From Podochytrium sp. JEL0797 (lineage: Eukaryota > Chytridiomycota > Chytridiomycetes > Chytridiales > Chytriomycetaceae), in NCBI GenBank assembly GCA_027596195.1, contig JADGJG010000225.1, positions 1-29,910 of the forward strand: a stretch of DNA of 29,910 bases, given 5' to 3'. Each line of letters starts with the position of its first letter. Position 1 is the first letter of the stretch. Positions 1-9,283 of the stretch are shown one piece after another. The translations under genes and the position numbers were made by a program. The notes under the pieces are model-generated. The model saw nothing but the letters and a program-made list of their open reading frames with translations. It did no database searches and was not told the origin of the DNA.

Positions 1-1
1 G

Positions 2-97
2 TATGTCGACATGTGCTCTTGGATCGAAAGAGCCTGGAGAGATGTGGGTAATGATGTGTTTCGAAACTCTTTTAATAAAGCATTGAAGGAGAGGTGA
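2..97 (+). pseudogene. C-terminal fragment resembling a pogo/CENP-B-type DDE transposase
   Basis: From the window edge, an open frame of 31 codons runs to TGA at 95-97. It reads DMCSWIERAWRDVGNDVFRN followed by SFNKALKER. The pattern SWI-x3-AW-x(n)-SF-x-K-A/C resembles the extreme C-terminus of pogo/jerky-type DDE superfamily proteins, which typically end in a tryptophan-rich helix and an 'SFKKCGI'-like stretch. Only about 31 residues are visible, and none of the catalytic core or the CENP-B helix-turn-helix. It could be the last exon of an intact element or a relic. The family call rests on a short motif and is tentative. Confidence 0.4.
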
Positions 98-622
98 GGG
101 GGGACTTGGTTGGTGAGGTGAGCCAAACGAAAAAAGATTAATCCTGGAAACAGGAGCTCTGTTTGGGGTTCAGAGCCATGATAAAGAATCTTCATGTCGC
201 AATCCCCTTTTGTGGTGGCCCGTGGCCATGGTGGTGAGAGAGTGGGTGGGGTGGCTCGGCAGAGACATTCGACCCAGCCGAATGCACTCATGTTCCAATA
301 CACATTCACATCCAACACTCCATTAGAGATGAGCTACACGTTTGATGGTGGTGTGATTGTTTGTCTTTTGCGCAGAATCGAAAAGAGGTGCCGGCAAACG
401 TTTCCACAAAGCGCGTTTGCGTCTTCCAAATTCCCAAATAGTTGATTCTGGAAATCAGAACACAAAATGCAGCAAAAAGCGCACCTCCCACTCCCTGACA
501 ACTATTTGCTGTTGTTTTGAACTCTTTCAATGCCTGATTTGCTGTCCTGGGTGCGCTTTCGAGCATCCTGCTCCCACCACCGATCATCTCCAATAGCCCA
601 AAAAATGCCATTGTTGGTTCAG

Positions 623-756
623 AATAGTGAGAATTGTGATGTTGGAAGTGTTTGGTGGCACAACGGTTGAGTTCGTTTCGATTCCGAATTTCACATGTTC
701 CCCATTTGTGGAATTGGACATGCTTAAAGTCATGTGTTCTCCATTAATGGAAGAGA
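623..756 (+). repeat. 134-bp direct repeat, copy 1
   Basis: This copy starts AATAGTGAGAATTGTGATG and ends CCATTAATGGAAGAGA. It matches 781-914 at an offset of 158 bp with about two substitutions (near 666 and 680). A 24-bp spacer separates the copies. It lies in the promoter-side DNA of the HAM1-like gene. Confidence 0.9.
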
Positions 757-780
757 CAGCCTGGATCATAAAAAGTCCAC

Positions 781-914
781 AATAGTGAGAATTGTGATGT
801 TGGAAGTGTTTGGTGGCACAACAGTTGAGTTCGTTTGGATTCCGAATTTCACATGTTCCCCATTTGTGGAATTGGACATGCTTAAAGTCATGTGTTCTCC
901 ATTAATGGAAGAGA
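781..914 (+). repeat. 134-bp direct repeat, copy 2, bracketed by an 11-bp inverted repeat
   Basis: This is the second copy of the repeat at 623-756. It is bracketed by AAGTCCACAAT (773-783) and its exact reverse complement ATTGTGGACTT (923-933), giving a unit of about 161 bp with short inverted ends. Copy 1 lacks these inverted ends. The unit is about 100 bp upstream of the HAM1-like start codon, so it could carry regulatory sites or be a small non-autonomous element. Confidence 0.85.
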
Positions 915-1030
915 AGAAGAGAATTGTGGACTTGACTGTGCCACCACCCAAAAAACAAAACAAAAACAAATCCACTTCCCACACCCACGAGAAAGACTCA
1001 CTTCCGCGGGGTCCCGGGATTCGAGAGAAA

Positions 1031-4000
1031 ATGTCTTCCCAAAAGTCTAAAAGCTCTTTGAGACGCATCTCGATTGCGTCCACCACCCCAACCGACACAC
1101 CCCAAGACACAGCGCACCAGCACCCGCTCTCTCCACGCGTGACCGTCTTGAACCCGACGCCCAACTTGACGCTCAAGCTCGCCCATCCGCCCTCGTACCT
1201 CGAAAAGAGACACCCCGGCGCCACCCAACTCACCCAAGTCCCCGAGAAGCCTCAACGCATCTCGCCCTCCGACATTCTCAAAGACCCAAGCCTCCTCTTC
1301 AAGCTCAAGCAGCGTCCTCTCAAAACCATGTCGACCACGGCTTCGCAACACGGCGGAGACACCGCGTGGGAAACCCAGAGCCACACCACGGCTGGTGGCA
1401 CGGATCCCACGCTCGCTACGCTCGACAGCTACACGGCCATCGCGGGCCTCTTCAAGATGTATGAAGGTATGGAAACGGGTGATTTTCCGAGCAACCGTCG
1501 CATCAGACGGTTCTTGGCGGTCTGTGAGGGTTTGATTTCGCAGTGGATGAGCGACCTCGAGCCCGGGCAGGAGGTTGGTGAGATGGAAGCGACTGGGAAG
1601 CCAAAGGAGCTGAGTGAGGATGGCAAGAAGGTGGTGGAGTGTTTGCAAAAGTGAGTGTCTTGTTTGTTTTGATTCCGATTTTTTCCCCACACCGTGGTGG
1701 GTGGGTGTTTGGTTGTCTCATTATCTTGTTTCCTCTCTCTCTTGCAGGTCCCTCAAGAGGATGGATGAGTTCGTTACGGAAAAGAACCAAGGCGAGTTGA
1801 TCCAGAACATGGTGGCCAATCTCCGCATGGCCGTCGCCAAGGATCGCGAGTTCAGAACGGACGAAGGCGAGGGACAAGACAAGGACGAGAAGGAGTTCGA
1901 CATGGCTACTGAGCAAGAGACGGGCGTTTTCAAAGGTTTGTGTTTGCTGTTGGTTCCGCGTTGTGTGGGCGGTGATTTTTCAGGCTCTCACACATCGCCA
2001 CTCCCTTCACACAGCCACGATGGAGCTTATCAAGATGTTTGGAAGCATGACCATGAACCCCTCTGGCTCGCGCAACTTTATCGTCGTGATGCAAGTCCTT
2101 TACGACCTGTTTTTCGCCAAAGAAGGAGAGACGCCACCAGCGGAGACGCCCGAACCGACTCCCCAAGCAGAGCCTGCTCCCCAAGGTGGCAGCAGCAGTT
2201 CGTCTTCCAGCTCTCAAGGTGACGTTGGAGAAGCGTGAGTAGGTTTTATTTGTTTTTTATCCCATTTTTGCAGACTCACAAGCTTATGTAGCGCCAACAT
2301 CAGCCCACCCCAACTGCCTCCCAAGGCAGCGCCCACCGACACCAAGAAAGCCGCGCCATCGACCTCTGCGGCGGCGGCCACTTCCGCGACCCTCACGGCG
2401 ACGCAGGCTACTTCGGTGCTTAACACGTTCCTCCTTCCGCTTCTCACGCGCAAGAAGACAAAGCTCTCCTCTGTCCTCACGGACGTCCAAGCCAAGCGCC
2501 ACGCGGCCCCCGAGGCGCCTGCGCCAGCTGCAGCGGCACCCGCCGCGGAGGGCGAATGGGACGCCACCGCCGAGCCTGCACCCGCCTTGGCGCACATGGC
2601 CGTCGTTGAAACGGCAGAGACGAGCCTCGTCCACATCCTCGATGCTCTTGCCTCGACGCACGACACGGACGCAGTGGCCCTGCAGACCCAGATGTGCAAA
2701 ATGTTGGAATGCGTCAAGGTGCTGTTTGCCTTTGGCCAGACCATGTTGCAGGATGAAGATGTGAGTCCCGGTTTTGGGAATATCGAGATTTTGGCAGCCT
2801 TGGTGGTGGTGAGTACATTTTTCTCTATTTTTTGTGCCCGTTTGAGTCCTTCATACAATTTTCGGACATAGAAATTCACACACCGGTTCGCCCCCGAACC
2901 CCTCGTGACCCAAGTCTCGCGATCCGTGCAAGACCTCGTCAAACACGTGGCCCAAAACCTGTTTGCGATCCACGGCAACCTCATCACGGGCACTCTCGAC
3001 TTTCTGCTCCACGCGTTCCAACACCCGGGCGCCTTCTTGCAAGACATCCCCGCGTTGCACAAGACGGTTCAAGAGCTGCGTGGTGCTGTGGAAGCCATTG
3101 AGTCGTTGCCTGTGAATGACGCTGACGATGCGAATGAGACGCTTGGGGGGAAGGTGGGGGATTTGTGGGATGGGTTGAACGCGATTTGGGTGGAGGTCAA
3201 GAAGAATGATTGGGTGGTTGCGGTTCAGGGAGATTCGAAGGAGTGGTATCAGGCCTTGTTTGCGGATGAGTTGAGTAGCTTGTTTTTTCTCTCTGTTGCT
3301 TGTTTTTGGGAACTGGGTGGTGGGGGGCTCTTTGAGGGTTACAAAATCATTCTGAACGCGTCGTGTTTTTTTCTCAGGGAGGGGTCCATGACGTTGAAGC
3401 AGTCTCTCTGGAAAGACTTTACGCAGCTCGTCCTTCCAGCGATCCTCGTGGACTTCAAGAAAATCCGCATCCCCGAGCTCACTTATTCGGATGAAAACGT
3501 GTTTGTCAAGTTTGAAAACATGGTTCGTGTGTTGTTTTGTATTTTGTGTTTGTGTTCGTGCATGCGTGCGTGCTTGAGCAAGTTGATTTACTTCCATGCC
3601 TTGCTTGTACCAGGATATCGACGTTGAATCCATGTTGCCCAGCGTTTGCCAAGTCAAGGTTCGTTGTTGTGTGTTCCCCCTTTTGTTGCGTGTTTGTGGG
3701 CCCAGGACTTGTCACTCACTGCGAAGCCGCTCCTCAGCTCGCAAACGGCATCATGTTTGGATTCGACGACCAGCTCGACACGGAATACACCACCTCGTGC
3801 ACTGTCAAGTTGTGAGTGTGCTGATTCAGTTCTCCTTTGGGTTCTCGTTCAAAATGCTCAAAAATGCCTCCCCCCCCCTTTAACACCAACTTCAGTTTCC
3901 AAATGCACGTGGCCATGAAGGAAGTTCCGTTCGAATTCAGAAAGACGACGCTCTTCAAGCTGTCGGAGAAAGGATTGATGGACGTGAATGTGAGTTTTTG

Positions 4001-4274
4001 TTTCGGTTGCGATTTGTGTGGAGACGCAATGTATCCGTCAACGCGGTCTAACCAACACATACACACACGCACCCCAGATCGTCGACCAAGGAATCACGAT
4101 CGCCATCAACATGGACCTCGACCTGACTCCCTCGGGACCCAAAACCATCACGGGGAACACGGTGAATGTGTCAGTGGAGGGAGTCAAGTTGCATGTGACG
4201 TCGACCAAGAGCGAGTTGAGTGTTTTTTTTCGTGTCTCCGTTTTCGTCTCCAAAGTGTGAAACTGACATGTCGA

Positions 4275-4312
<38 letters not shown>

Positions 4313-4458
4313 GCATCCTCTACAAGGTGTTTGAGAAGGCAATGGCGACGAAGCTCTCTGACGCCATCAGAAAGGGGCTCGAGGAGCAACTCACGAAGGA
4401 GGTGGAGAAGTGGGATGTGCCGTTGACCAAGATGAAGAAGATGTATGGGGGCGAGTGA
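1031..4458 (+). CDS. HAM1-like family protein (11 exons, 866 aa)
   Basis: Exons: 1031-1650, 1748-1935, 2015-2234, 2274-2808, 2872-3269, 3378-3522, 3614-3658, 3738-3811, 3896-3989, 4078-4214, 4314-4458; total 2601 nt, all phases consistent. Residues 1-140 are Ser/Thr/Pro-rich and probably disordered. Around 193-235 the helical stretch ELSEDGKKVVECLQK continues into EKNQGELIQNMVANLRM, which resembles the N-terminal HAM1-like domain. An Ala/Pro-rich linker covers about 300-430. The C-terminal part, with FKLSEKGLMDVNIVDQGITI and ILYKVFEKAMATKLSDAIRK, resembles the HAM1-like C-terminal domain, which is thought to have a BPI/lipid-binding-type fold. A role at membranes is inferred from the family. 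ATG 1031 has an A at -3 and begins the non-repeat sequence. Two boundaries are ambiguous without breaking frame: acceptor 2274 or 2292, and donor 2761 or 2809. It is unrelated to the yeast Ham1 nucleotide pyrophosphatase. Confidence 0.75.
4278..4309 (+). repeat. (AC)16 microsatellite at an intron acceptor
   Basis: A perfect 32-bp AC dinucleotide run ends four bases before the CAG acceptor of the last intron (4215-4313) of the HAM1-like gene. It takes the place of the usual polypyrimidine tract, so length changes could affect splicing of the final exon. Confidence 0.95.
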
Positions 4459-4660
4459 TGCATTTGCGGGGAAGGGTTCTCTTTTTGTTTTTGCTTTTTT
4501 GTTTATTTTTTGCTTATTCTTGCAATGGCTAGCAATTCAAAAATTGGAGCTCATCTATTTGCAAGACTATTTATTGAAGGAGCAAATAGGAGTTCTGATG
4601 CAAGGCGACGCGTCAGTCCCGCGAGGTCCAAAATCGCTCTACTGTATGAGGAAAAAATAA

Positions 4661-4772
4661 GGAAAATCACCCAAGCACAACCCCAACCCAACAACCCTGC
4701 CATGTCCTCCCCACCGTCTCCCGAACTCTCGTTGATGGATGCCTTCACTCTCCTGACCCAAGCGTCCACGAA
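4661..4772 (+). repeat. Imperfect inverted repeat, left arm
   Basis: The reverse complement of 5438-5543 aligns with this segment over about 110 bp. Shared blocks include AAGCACAACCCC, TCTCCCGAAC/CCTCCCGAAC and GGATGCCTTCACTCTC. Both arms encode the same peptide theme: PELSLMDAFTLLTQAST here, PEPSLLDAFTLMTQTST in the other arm read on the minus strand. The similarity therefore comes from a duplicated coding 5' end rather than a transposon terminus. Confidence 0.8.
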
Positions 4773-4998
4773 TCAGTCCCAAGCGAACCGCCAACTCCAA
4801 TCGCAGCTCTCCGAAATCCAATCCGAAATCCGATCCATAACCCCCTCCCTCCAATCGTCCGACTCGCACTTCGACACTCTCCAATTCTCTGTCACCACCC
4901 TCGAAACCAGTCTTTCCCAACAAACATCCCAGAGCACCTTCACACAAAATACTACACGCGGATCCCGGGGGGTCTTTCGAAGTAAGTGTGGATGCTGA
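4702..4998 (+). pseudogene. Coiled-coil ORF fragment, probably the 5' part of a broken gene
   Basis: ATG 4702 opens 98 codons: an N-terminal MSSPPSPELSLMDAFTLLTQ, then a Gln/Ser-rich heptad-like stretch (QANRQLQSQLSEIQSEIRSI) that looks like a coiled coil, ending in a stop at 4996-4998. A GTAAGT donor at 4982 could allow splicing onward, but no convincing partner exon was found. A second short ORF (4992-5153, 53 codons, containing FVPKPDLTITESQTPTEFNF) overlaps the end and may be another piece of the same decayed gene. Its N-terminus is duplicated in inverse orientation at 5438-5543, and LRR debris follows, so I infer an LRR-type gene broken by rearrangement. The function is unknown. Confidence 0.4.
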
Positions 4999-5169
4999 GG
5001 GGGCTGTCGAAGGCGTTCCGGGTTTTGATCGAGACGGCGGCTTTTGCCCGCATGAACCTCGCCCACTTTGTGCCCAAGCCAGACTTGACCATCACTGAAT
5101 CCCAGACTCCAACGGAATTCAACTTCTACCTCAAGTATCCACTGTCGTATTAACGTGCGTTCGCCCAAA

Positions 5170-5430
5170 TTCAATGGACACACTTGACCGAAATTGAGTG
5201 GTTTGACCAGACTGGTCTCCTTGACGACATACCGATTCCTGTGATTGCAAGAAACTCGTGTATTTGTGTCTGCAGGGATGTGGTCTATTTGGTCCAATCC
5301 CTGTTGAAATCGGAAACAATCGAAAACACCCTCCACAGCCTCGAAGCGTTGGATTTGGGCGCCAATCAACTCACTGGCGCGATTCCACAGAGTTTTGCGG
5401 ACCTTCGGGGCTTCAAATATCTGTACCTGA
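5170..5430 (+). pseudogene. Frameshifted leucine-rich-repeat gene remnant
   Basis: Three consecutive LRR units are visible but in alternating frames. The first (from about 5184) reads LTEIEWFDQTGLLDDIPIPV. The second (about 5247-5310, another frame) reads CKKLVYLCLQGCGLFGPIPV. The third (about 5328-5430, back in the first frame) reads LHSLEALDLGANQLTGAIPQ then SFADLRGFKYLYLN. The spacing and the LxxLxLxxNxLxGxIP pattern match the extracellular plant-receptor-like LRR type, also common in chytrid genomes. At least two frameshifts separate the units and no flanking signal peptide or transmembrane exon is visible. Introns hiding the frame changes are not obvious, so a pseudogene is the simplest reading. 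Confidence 0.7.
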
Positions 5431-5437
5431 ACGCAAT

Positions 5438-5543
5438 CGTGGACGTTTGGGTCATGAGAGTGAAGGCATCCAGCAAGGATGGTTCGGGAGGCGGTGGTTC
5501 GGGGTTGTTGGTTCGGGGTTGTGCTTAGGTGATTTTTTCTTCG
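5438..5543 (-). repeat. Imperfect inverted repeat, right arm (second copy of the coiled-coil gene start)
   Basis: Read on the minus strand, this carries a degenerate copy of the 4702 ORF start (PEPSLLDAFTLMTQTST). The initiator ATG of the left arm is replaced here. It abuts the LRR remnant directly, so homology to the left arm stops at the junction. This indicates an inversion or inverted duplication followed by decay. Confidence 0.8.
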
Positions 5544-5811
5544 AACAGCGTGTTGGATTCTCTTGGGATTCTCGACCAACGCGTCGCCATTCCATGATAA
5601 TTACGCGTATTTCACAACCTTGCAATATTTTGCAGAGGGCGATAATGGAATACGCAACAGGGAGCGTGAGCCAGGACCTCATTCTATACGCACCCATTTT
5701 CTCCAACTTCATTTCCTTTTTAAATTTGACGAGAATGGAGCACGAGGAAAGAGTCCGAAACCAAAAAGAAAAAAATTTCGTTTCACTCTCACTCACTCGC
5801 TCACCACCGAA

Positions 5812-7969
5812 ATGTTTTATGACTACTCCAGTGGAAGCGATGACGACTTCCCCGTGTCTCTCGTCAGCGACACTCCGCTCCTTCGCGCAACTCCTGCGCC
5901 GCCCAGCCACGACACTCCGCTGCGATCCACAGTCGATGCGCTGCTGCGTTCGTGCGGGATGCCCGCCCTAGTTGAAGAGCCGGACGCTACCCTGGCCGCC
6001 CTGGTGCTCTCTCTGGCTGCCCAGCTAGGCGCGGCCCACTCGGCGAGCCGTGCGACCGAGGATGCCTATGCCCTGGCTGCCAGCGATCTGCACATTCTCG
6101 TCGAGAGGGTGGCTAGGCTGAAGGCAGAGTTAAGAGCAAAGGAGGATGAGTGTGTCGCCTTGAGGGGAAGGTGGAGAGAGGTGGGATTCATCCCCTCGCT
6201 TCATTCGATCGCTAACACCACAACTATACAGGCCGATGACTCCTGCAGAGACGCGGTTCTGAAGGGAAAGACAACGGAAAAGGAGCTCAAGGCTGTCAAA
6301 TCGCATCTGCTCGAACTCGTTCATAAAATGGGTTGTTGCCGAGATGGAATCGCAGGATTCATGAGTTGAGTTTGCTGTCATTGCTCGCCCCCACCCCTAC
6401 TTACTTATACTCGCTATAGAATCCACATCCACTCCTCCCTTAAAGGGCCGTTCGAGTCTCCACGGCCTTCCCTGCGACAAATGCGCCAGAAAAACAAAGC
6501 AGTCGAAATCAACTTGCGCCAACTGGATCGACGGCGTGGGTTTTGTCGACAACGAATCCGCCACATCACCCTCCAAACCATCAACCCCATCCCCTTCCTT
6601 CCTGCGTCGATCCGCCTCCAACTCCTCCACCTCCACATTGACTTCCTCGCGTCCTTCAACCCCGATTCCAAAACGACCCTCGACTCCATTCGTGAGGCGA
6701 AACTCGGCAAAGCTTCCCGTGACAACCATCAAAACGGGTTCCACGATTCTCGTCAAAACGGGTTCCCCGACGACAACCCGATCACCGCCACTCTCACCTC
6801 CAACATCGCCTCTATCGAGTTCCACCCCTGTGCCACGTACCAATTCCGCTACGTTACATCAAACCAACTCTCCCTCTCCCATCCCAACCTCTGTTTCAAC
6901 CCCGGCCCACGACCCGATGGATCCTCAAATTCTCGAAACACTCGTGAAACAACACGCTGAGCTCTTGGCGGCATTGATGGAACCACAGCCGTCTTGCAAC
7001 CACGAAGAGCAACTCGCGAGTCAGTATGTGGAGATGGAACAGGAGCGGATGCAGGTGCGCGAAGCCGCAGTGCAAGTTGCGCGCGAGTGGGACGAGTTGA
7101 GGCGGGAACGGGAGCGGTTTGATGAGAAAGTGCGTTGTTTTGAAGTCTCCAAGGTATGCTTCGTGTGTGTCGGTTGAAACTGCGTGATGGACAGCTGAGT
7201 AACATGTTGGAAACAATTTCATCAGGTTCTTGGCGACCTCGACGACGCTCTCGCAGGATACACCTCGACACGAGACGACGATTTGCAAGAATCCGAATAC
7301 CTCGAAAATGAGTCCATGGACTTTCCCGTGCAACGAGTCTTTTCGGACGATTCTGACACGAGCAGCACGAGTCACCCGCTTTCAGACACGACCGAATCCC
7401 TCCACCCGCAAGACAGCCTTACCACTGCAAGCCATGATTCTGACACGGACTCGCACCTCGATCATGAAGAAGCGAATCTCACACTCACGGAAGACACGAT
7501 CTCGTTGTCCCCTGTTTCCAATTCGGAACCTGTCATCCCCGCGGCGGCAAAGGCGGCGGCACCGCGACCTGGATCCGTGCGTTCACTCGTGTCCCGATTC
7601 TCGACCCCAACGGTGACCAAGCTCGCGACGCATTCGATCCCGGCGACGCATGCGGCCTTGTACGCGCATCATGCGACGCGGAGGGACGAAGTATCACTCA
7701 CGCCCGGAGACCTCGTTCACGTTATAGAAACCAGCGTGCAAGCGGATGCCGGGTGGGTGCGGGTGTTGAATTTGACCCAAGGCAAAGGCGCGGGTGGGGT
7801 TGAAGGGGTGGTGCCTTTGGCGTGTTTGGGGAGTGTGAAGGGGGTCGGGAGGTTGGTTGTGGGTGTTTCTTCTTCTGAAGAGGAGGAGGGGGTAGGGGAA
7901 GGTCGGGGTGTGACGAAAGGGTGGGTTGGGGCTGTTGTTGGAGATGTAGATGCTTTTTTTGCAGAGTGA
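5812..7969 (+). CDS. SH3 domain protein with coiled coils (4 exons, 659 aa)
   Basis: Exons 5812-6180, 6232-6364, 6420-7153 and 7226-7969 sum to 1980 nt. Residues 1-35 are acidic and Ser/Pro-rich. About 85-123 is a coiled coil (LHILVERVARLKAELRAKED). Exon 3 starts with a Cys/Lys patch (CDKCARKTKQSKSTC), then a long Ser/Thr/Pro-rich linker and a Glu/Arg-rich coiled coil (about 350-410). A second acidic Ser-rich linker leads to an SH3 domain at about 553-605, recognised by HAALYAHHATRRDEVSLTPG DL and the later GWVRV and GVVPLACLG elements (ALYxY-like opening, GD turn, GW pair, terminal VP). It is presumably a scaffold or adaptor binding proline-rich partners, as SH3 domains do. The first intron (51 nt, GCTAAC branch site) is in frame and stop-free, so retention is possible. 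The second donor is most likely 6365 (GTTGAG); 6332 is an equally in-phase alternative. Confidence 0.75.
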
Positions 7970-8384
7970 GAAAGGGGGGGAAGGTGTTGCTGATGTGTGG
8001 TTAATTAAACTACTTGTACAAGTTGTTTTTGATAAATACAAGTTTGCTCATTCAGGAATGACCTTTTCTCTCGGCGCGTTTTTTAACCCCTCTATTCAGA
8101 AAGCAGTCAGTACTGTAAAAAAGTACTGTGCTTATGGAGGGAAAGGAATTGAAGGGATGTCCCGTAAAAATGTCACCCCCTACTCTATTACGAAAATCAT
8201 CGACTGAAACAGAATTCCTAATCGAATGGTGACCCACTGACCCTCATTTGCCTTGGGTTTTAAATAGGACTAAATTCTATTTTGACGAAATAGGTTTCGA
8301 ATTGTTTCATTTTCCGTAACTGCCTATAAATTGAAATGCATTCCGCGTCGTTTTATATTTTCTTACCCAAATAAGAGATCTACA
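7970..8384. other. Intergenic region between the SH3 gene and the secreted-protein array
   Basis: No gene was found. There is a 12-bp perfect palindrome ACTTGTACAAGT at 8012-8023 and a TATA box near the right end. A short open frame around 8058-8204 has no recognisable features and is probably chance. Confidence 0.5.
8325..8330 (+). promoter_or_regulatory. TATA box of array gene A
   Basis: TATAAA lies 55 bp before the ATG at 8385, in an A+T-rich leader. The position is suitable for a core promoter element. Confidence 0.5.
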
Positions 8385-8996
8385 ATGAAGTTCCTCTACG
8401 CCGTTCTTGCCTTCGCTGCCTCCTCTTTTGCGCAAAACTCTACGGTTGCTCCAGCTGCCCCGTCTGCCCCATCGGCCGCCTCCTCTTCCAGCAAAAGTGC
8501 CATTGAAATCATCTCCCCCACCGGAACCAAATCCTACAACTCCGGAGACCTCATCACCATCACGTGGAGCATCGTCGACACGACCGTCGACTCCACCCAA
8601 CAACTCGTGTTTGAAATCTGCGACGCCAGCCTCGGCGCCAACAAGGTCACACCCATCGGCGTTACGCTCAATGGAACCGCGAGCATCAGTGCGTTGCAGC
8701 TCAACACGGAGCTTCCCAAGGGAATCCCTGCCGGTGGGGCGTACACGATTCGAGCGGATCTCAAGGAATCCACGTCGTTTGTGTACTTTTTCTCGCCAAA
8801 CTTCCCCATCAATCAGGCGTTGGGTGTGAGTGTGCCGGTAGCAACGTCTGCGGGTGCGGCTGCTGCTGCTACGGGATCGAACGGTTCTCCTGCAGCTGTG
8901 ACAAAGACGAGTGCGGTTGCCACGACTGCTACGAGTGGTGCCCTTGCGTATGCTTTTGGGGGTGTGATTTCTGCTGCCATCATGTTCTCTCTTTGA
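8385..8996 (+). CDS. Array gene A: secreted Kre9/Knh1-like Ig-fold protein with GPI-type tail (203 aa, no introns)
   Basis: The protein has a signal peptide (MKFLYAVLAFAASSFAQ), a short Ala/Ser/Pro linker, one domain at about 39-150, a Ser/Thr/Ala linker and a hydrophobic C-terminus (ALAYAFGGVISAAIMFSL) typical of GPI attachment. The domain opens IEIISPTGTKSYNSGDLITI TWS and ends with YFFSPNFPI. This matches the N-terminal Ig-like domain of the fungal Kre9/Knh1 and Ser/Thr-rich GPI-anchored protein group, linked in yeast to beta-1,6-glucan and cell-wall work. A wall or surface role here is inference. It is the only intronless member of the array. A poly(A) signal follows at 9077-9082. Confidence 0.8.
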   Translation: MKFLYAVLAFAASSFAQNSTVAPAAPSAPSAASSSSKSAIEIISPTGTKSYNSGDLITITWSIVDTTVDSTQQLVFEICDASLGANKVTPIGVTLNGTASISALQLNTELPKGIPAGGAYTIRADLKESTSFVYFFSPNFPINQALGVSVPVATSAGAAAAATGSNGSPAAVTKTSAVATTATSGALAYAFGGVISAAIMFSL

Positions 8997-9076
8997 AAAA
9001 AAAACCAAGGGGAGGGGTCTGGGAACCACTTTTCTCGGAGTATTAATTTGAGAATCGTTTCTTTCTTTCGTGTCAG

Positions 9077-9082
9077 AATAAA
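9077..9082 (+). terminator. Poly(A) signal of gene A
   Basis: AATAAA lies 80 bp after the stop codon of gene A, followed by an A/T-rich stretch with a duplicated AAAAATTATAC-like motif. Confidence 0.4.
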
Positions 9083-9196
9083 AATTATACAAAAAATTAT
9101 ACAAAAAACGGTTTTCTTCGCAACACCGGACCCTTCCAACCCCTCGCGCCTCCTTTAAACCCCTTTAAACCCCTCCCCGCTGAACACCACAGCGAG

Positions 9197-9203
9197 TATA
9201 TAA
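9197..9203 (+). promoter_or_regulatory. TATA box of array gene B
   Basis: TATATAA lies 81 bp before the ATG at 9284. A pyrimidine-rich leader with a long C run (about 9219-9232) separates the two. Confidence 0.5.
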
Positions 9204-9283
9204 TCCGGTCGTTTCTTTCCCCCCCCCCCCCCGCCCCCTCCTTCCATTCTCAACTCAAAACCAAAAGTCTAAACAACCAAAAC

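Larger units (their letters stand above)
98..1030. other. Intergenic region without a supported gene
   Basis: No convincing coding exon is seen here. The only strong structure is the 134-bp direct repeat at 623-756 and 781-914. A shorter inverted pair, AAAGCGCACC near 476-485 and GGTGCGCTTT near 549-558, may be chance. The frame of the downstream HAM1-like gene stays open upstream to about 734, but that extension is made of the repeat and is not protein-like. No clear TATA box was found before 1031. Confidence 0.5.

Noticed and set aside
734..1030. N-terminal extension of the HAM1-like protein
   Set aside because: The frame is open only through the duplicated 134-bp repeat and Lys/Asn-rich sequence. 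ATG 1031 has better context and begins ordinary coding sequence.
2851..3657. 268-codon minus-strand open frame over the HAM1-like gene
   Set aside because: It overlaps exons and introns of a well-supported + strand gene and has no domain of its own.
4960..4998. Splicing of the coiled-coil ORF from GTAAGT at 4982 into the LRR units to make one intact gene
   Set aside because: The LRR units themselves change frame twice without plausible introns, so no single continuous reading frame can be supported.
6332..6419. Alternative second intron of the SH3 gene starting at 6332
   Set aside because: It is also in phase, but the GTTGTT donor is poorer and the 88-nt length less like its neighbours than 6365-6419 with GTTGAG, a donor type used elsewhere in the window.
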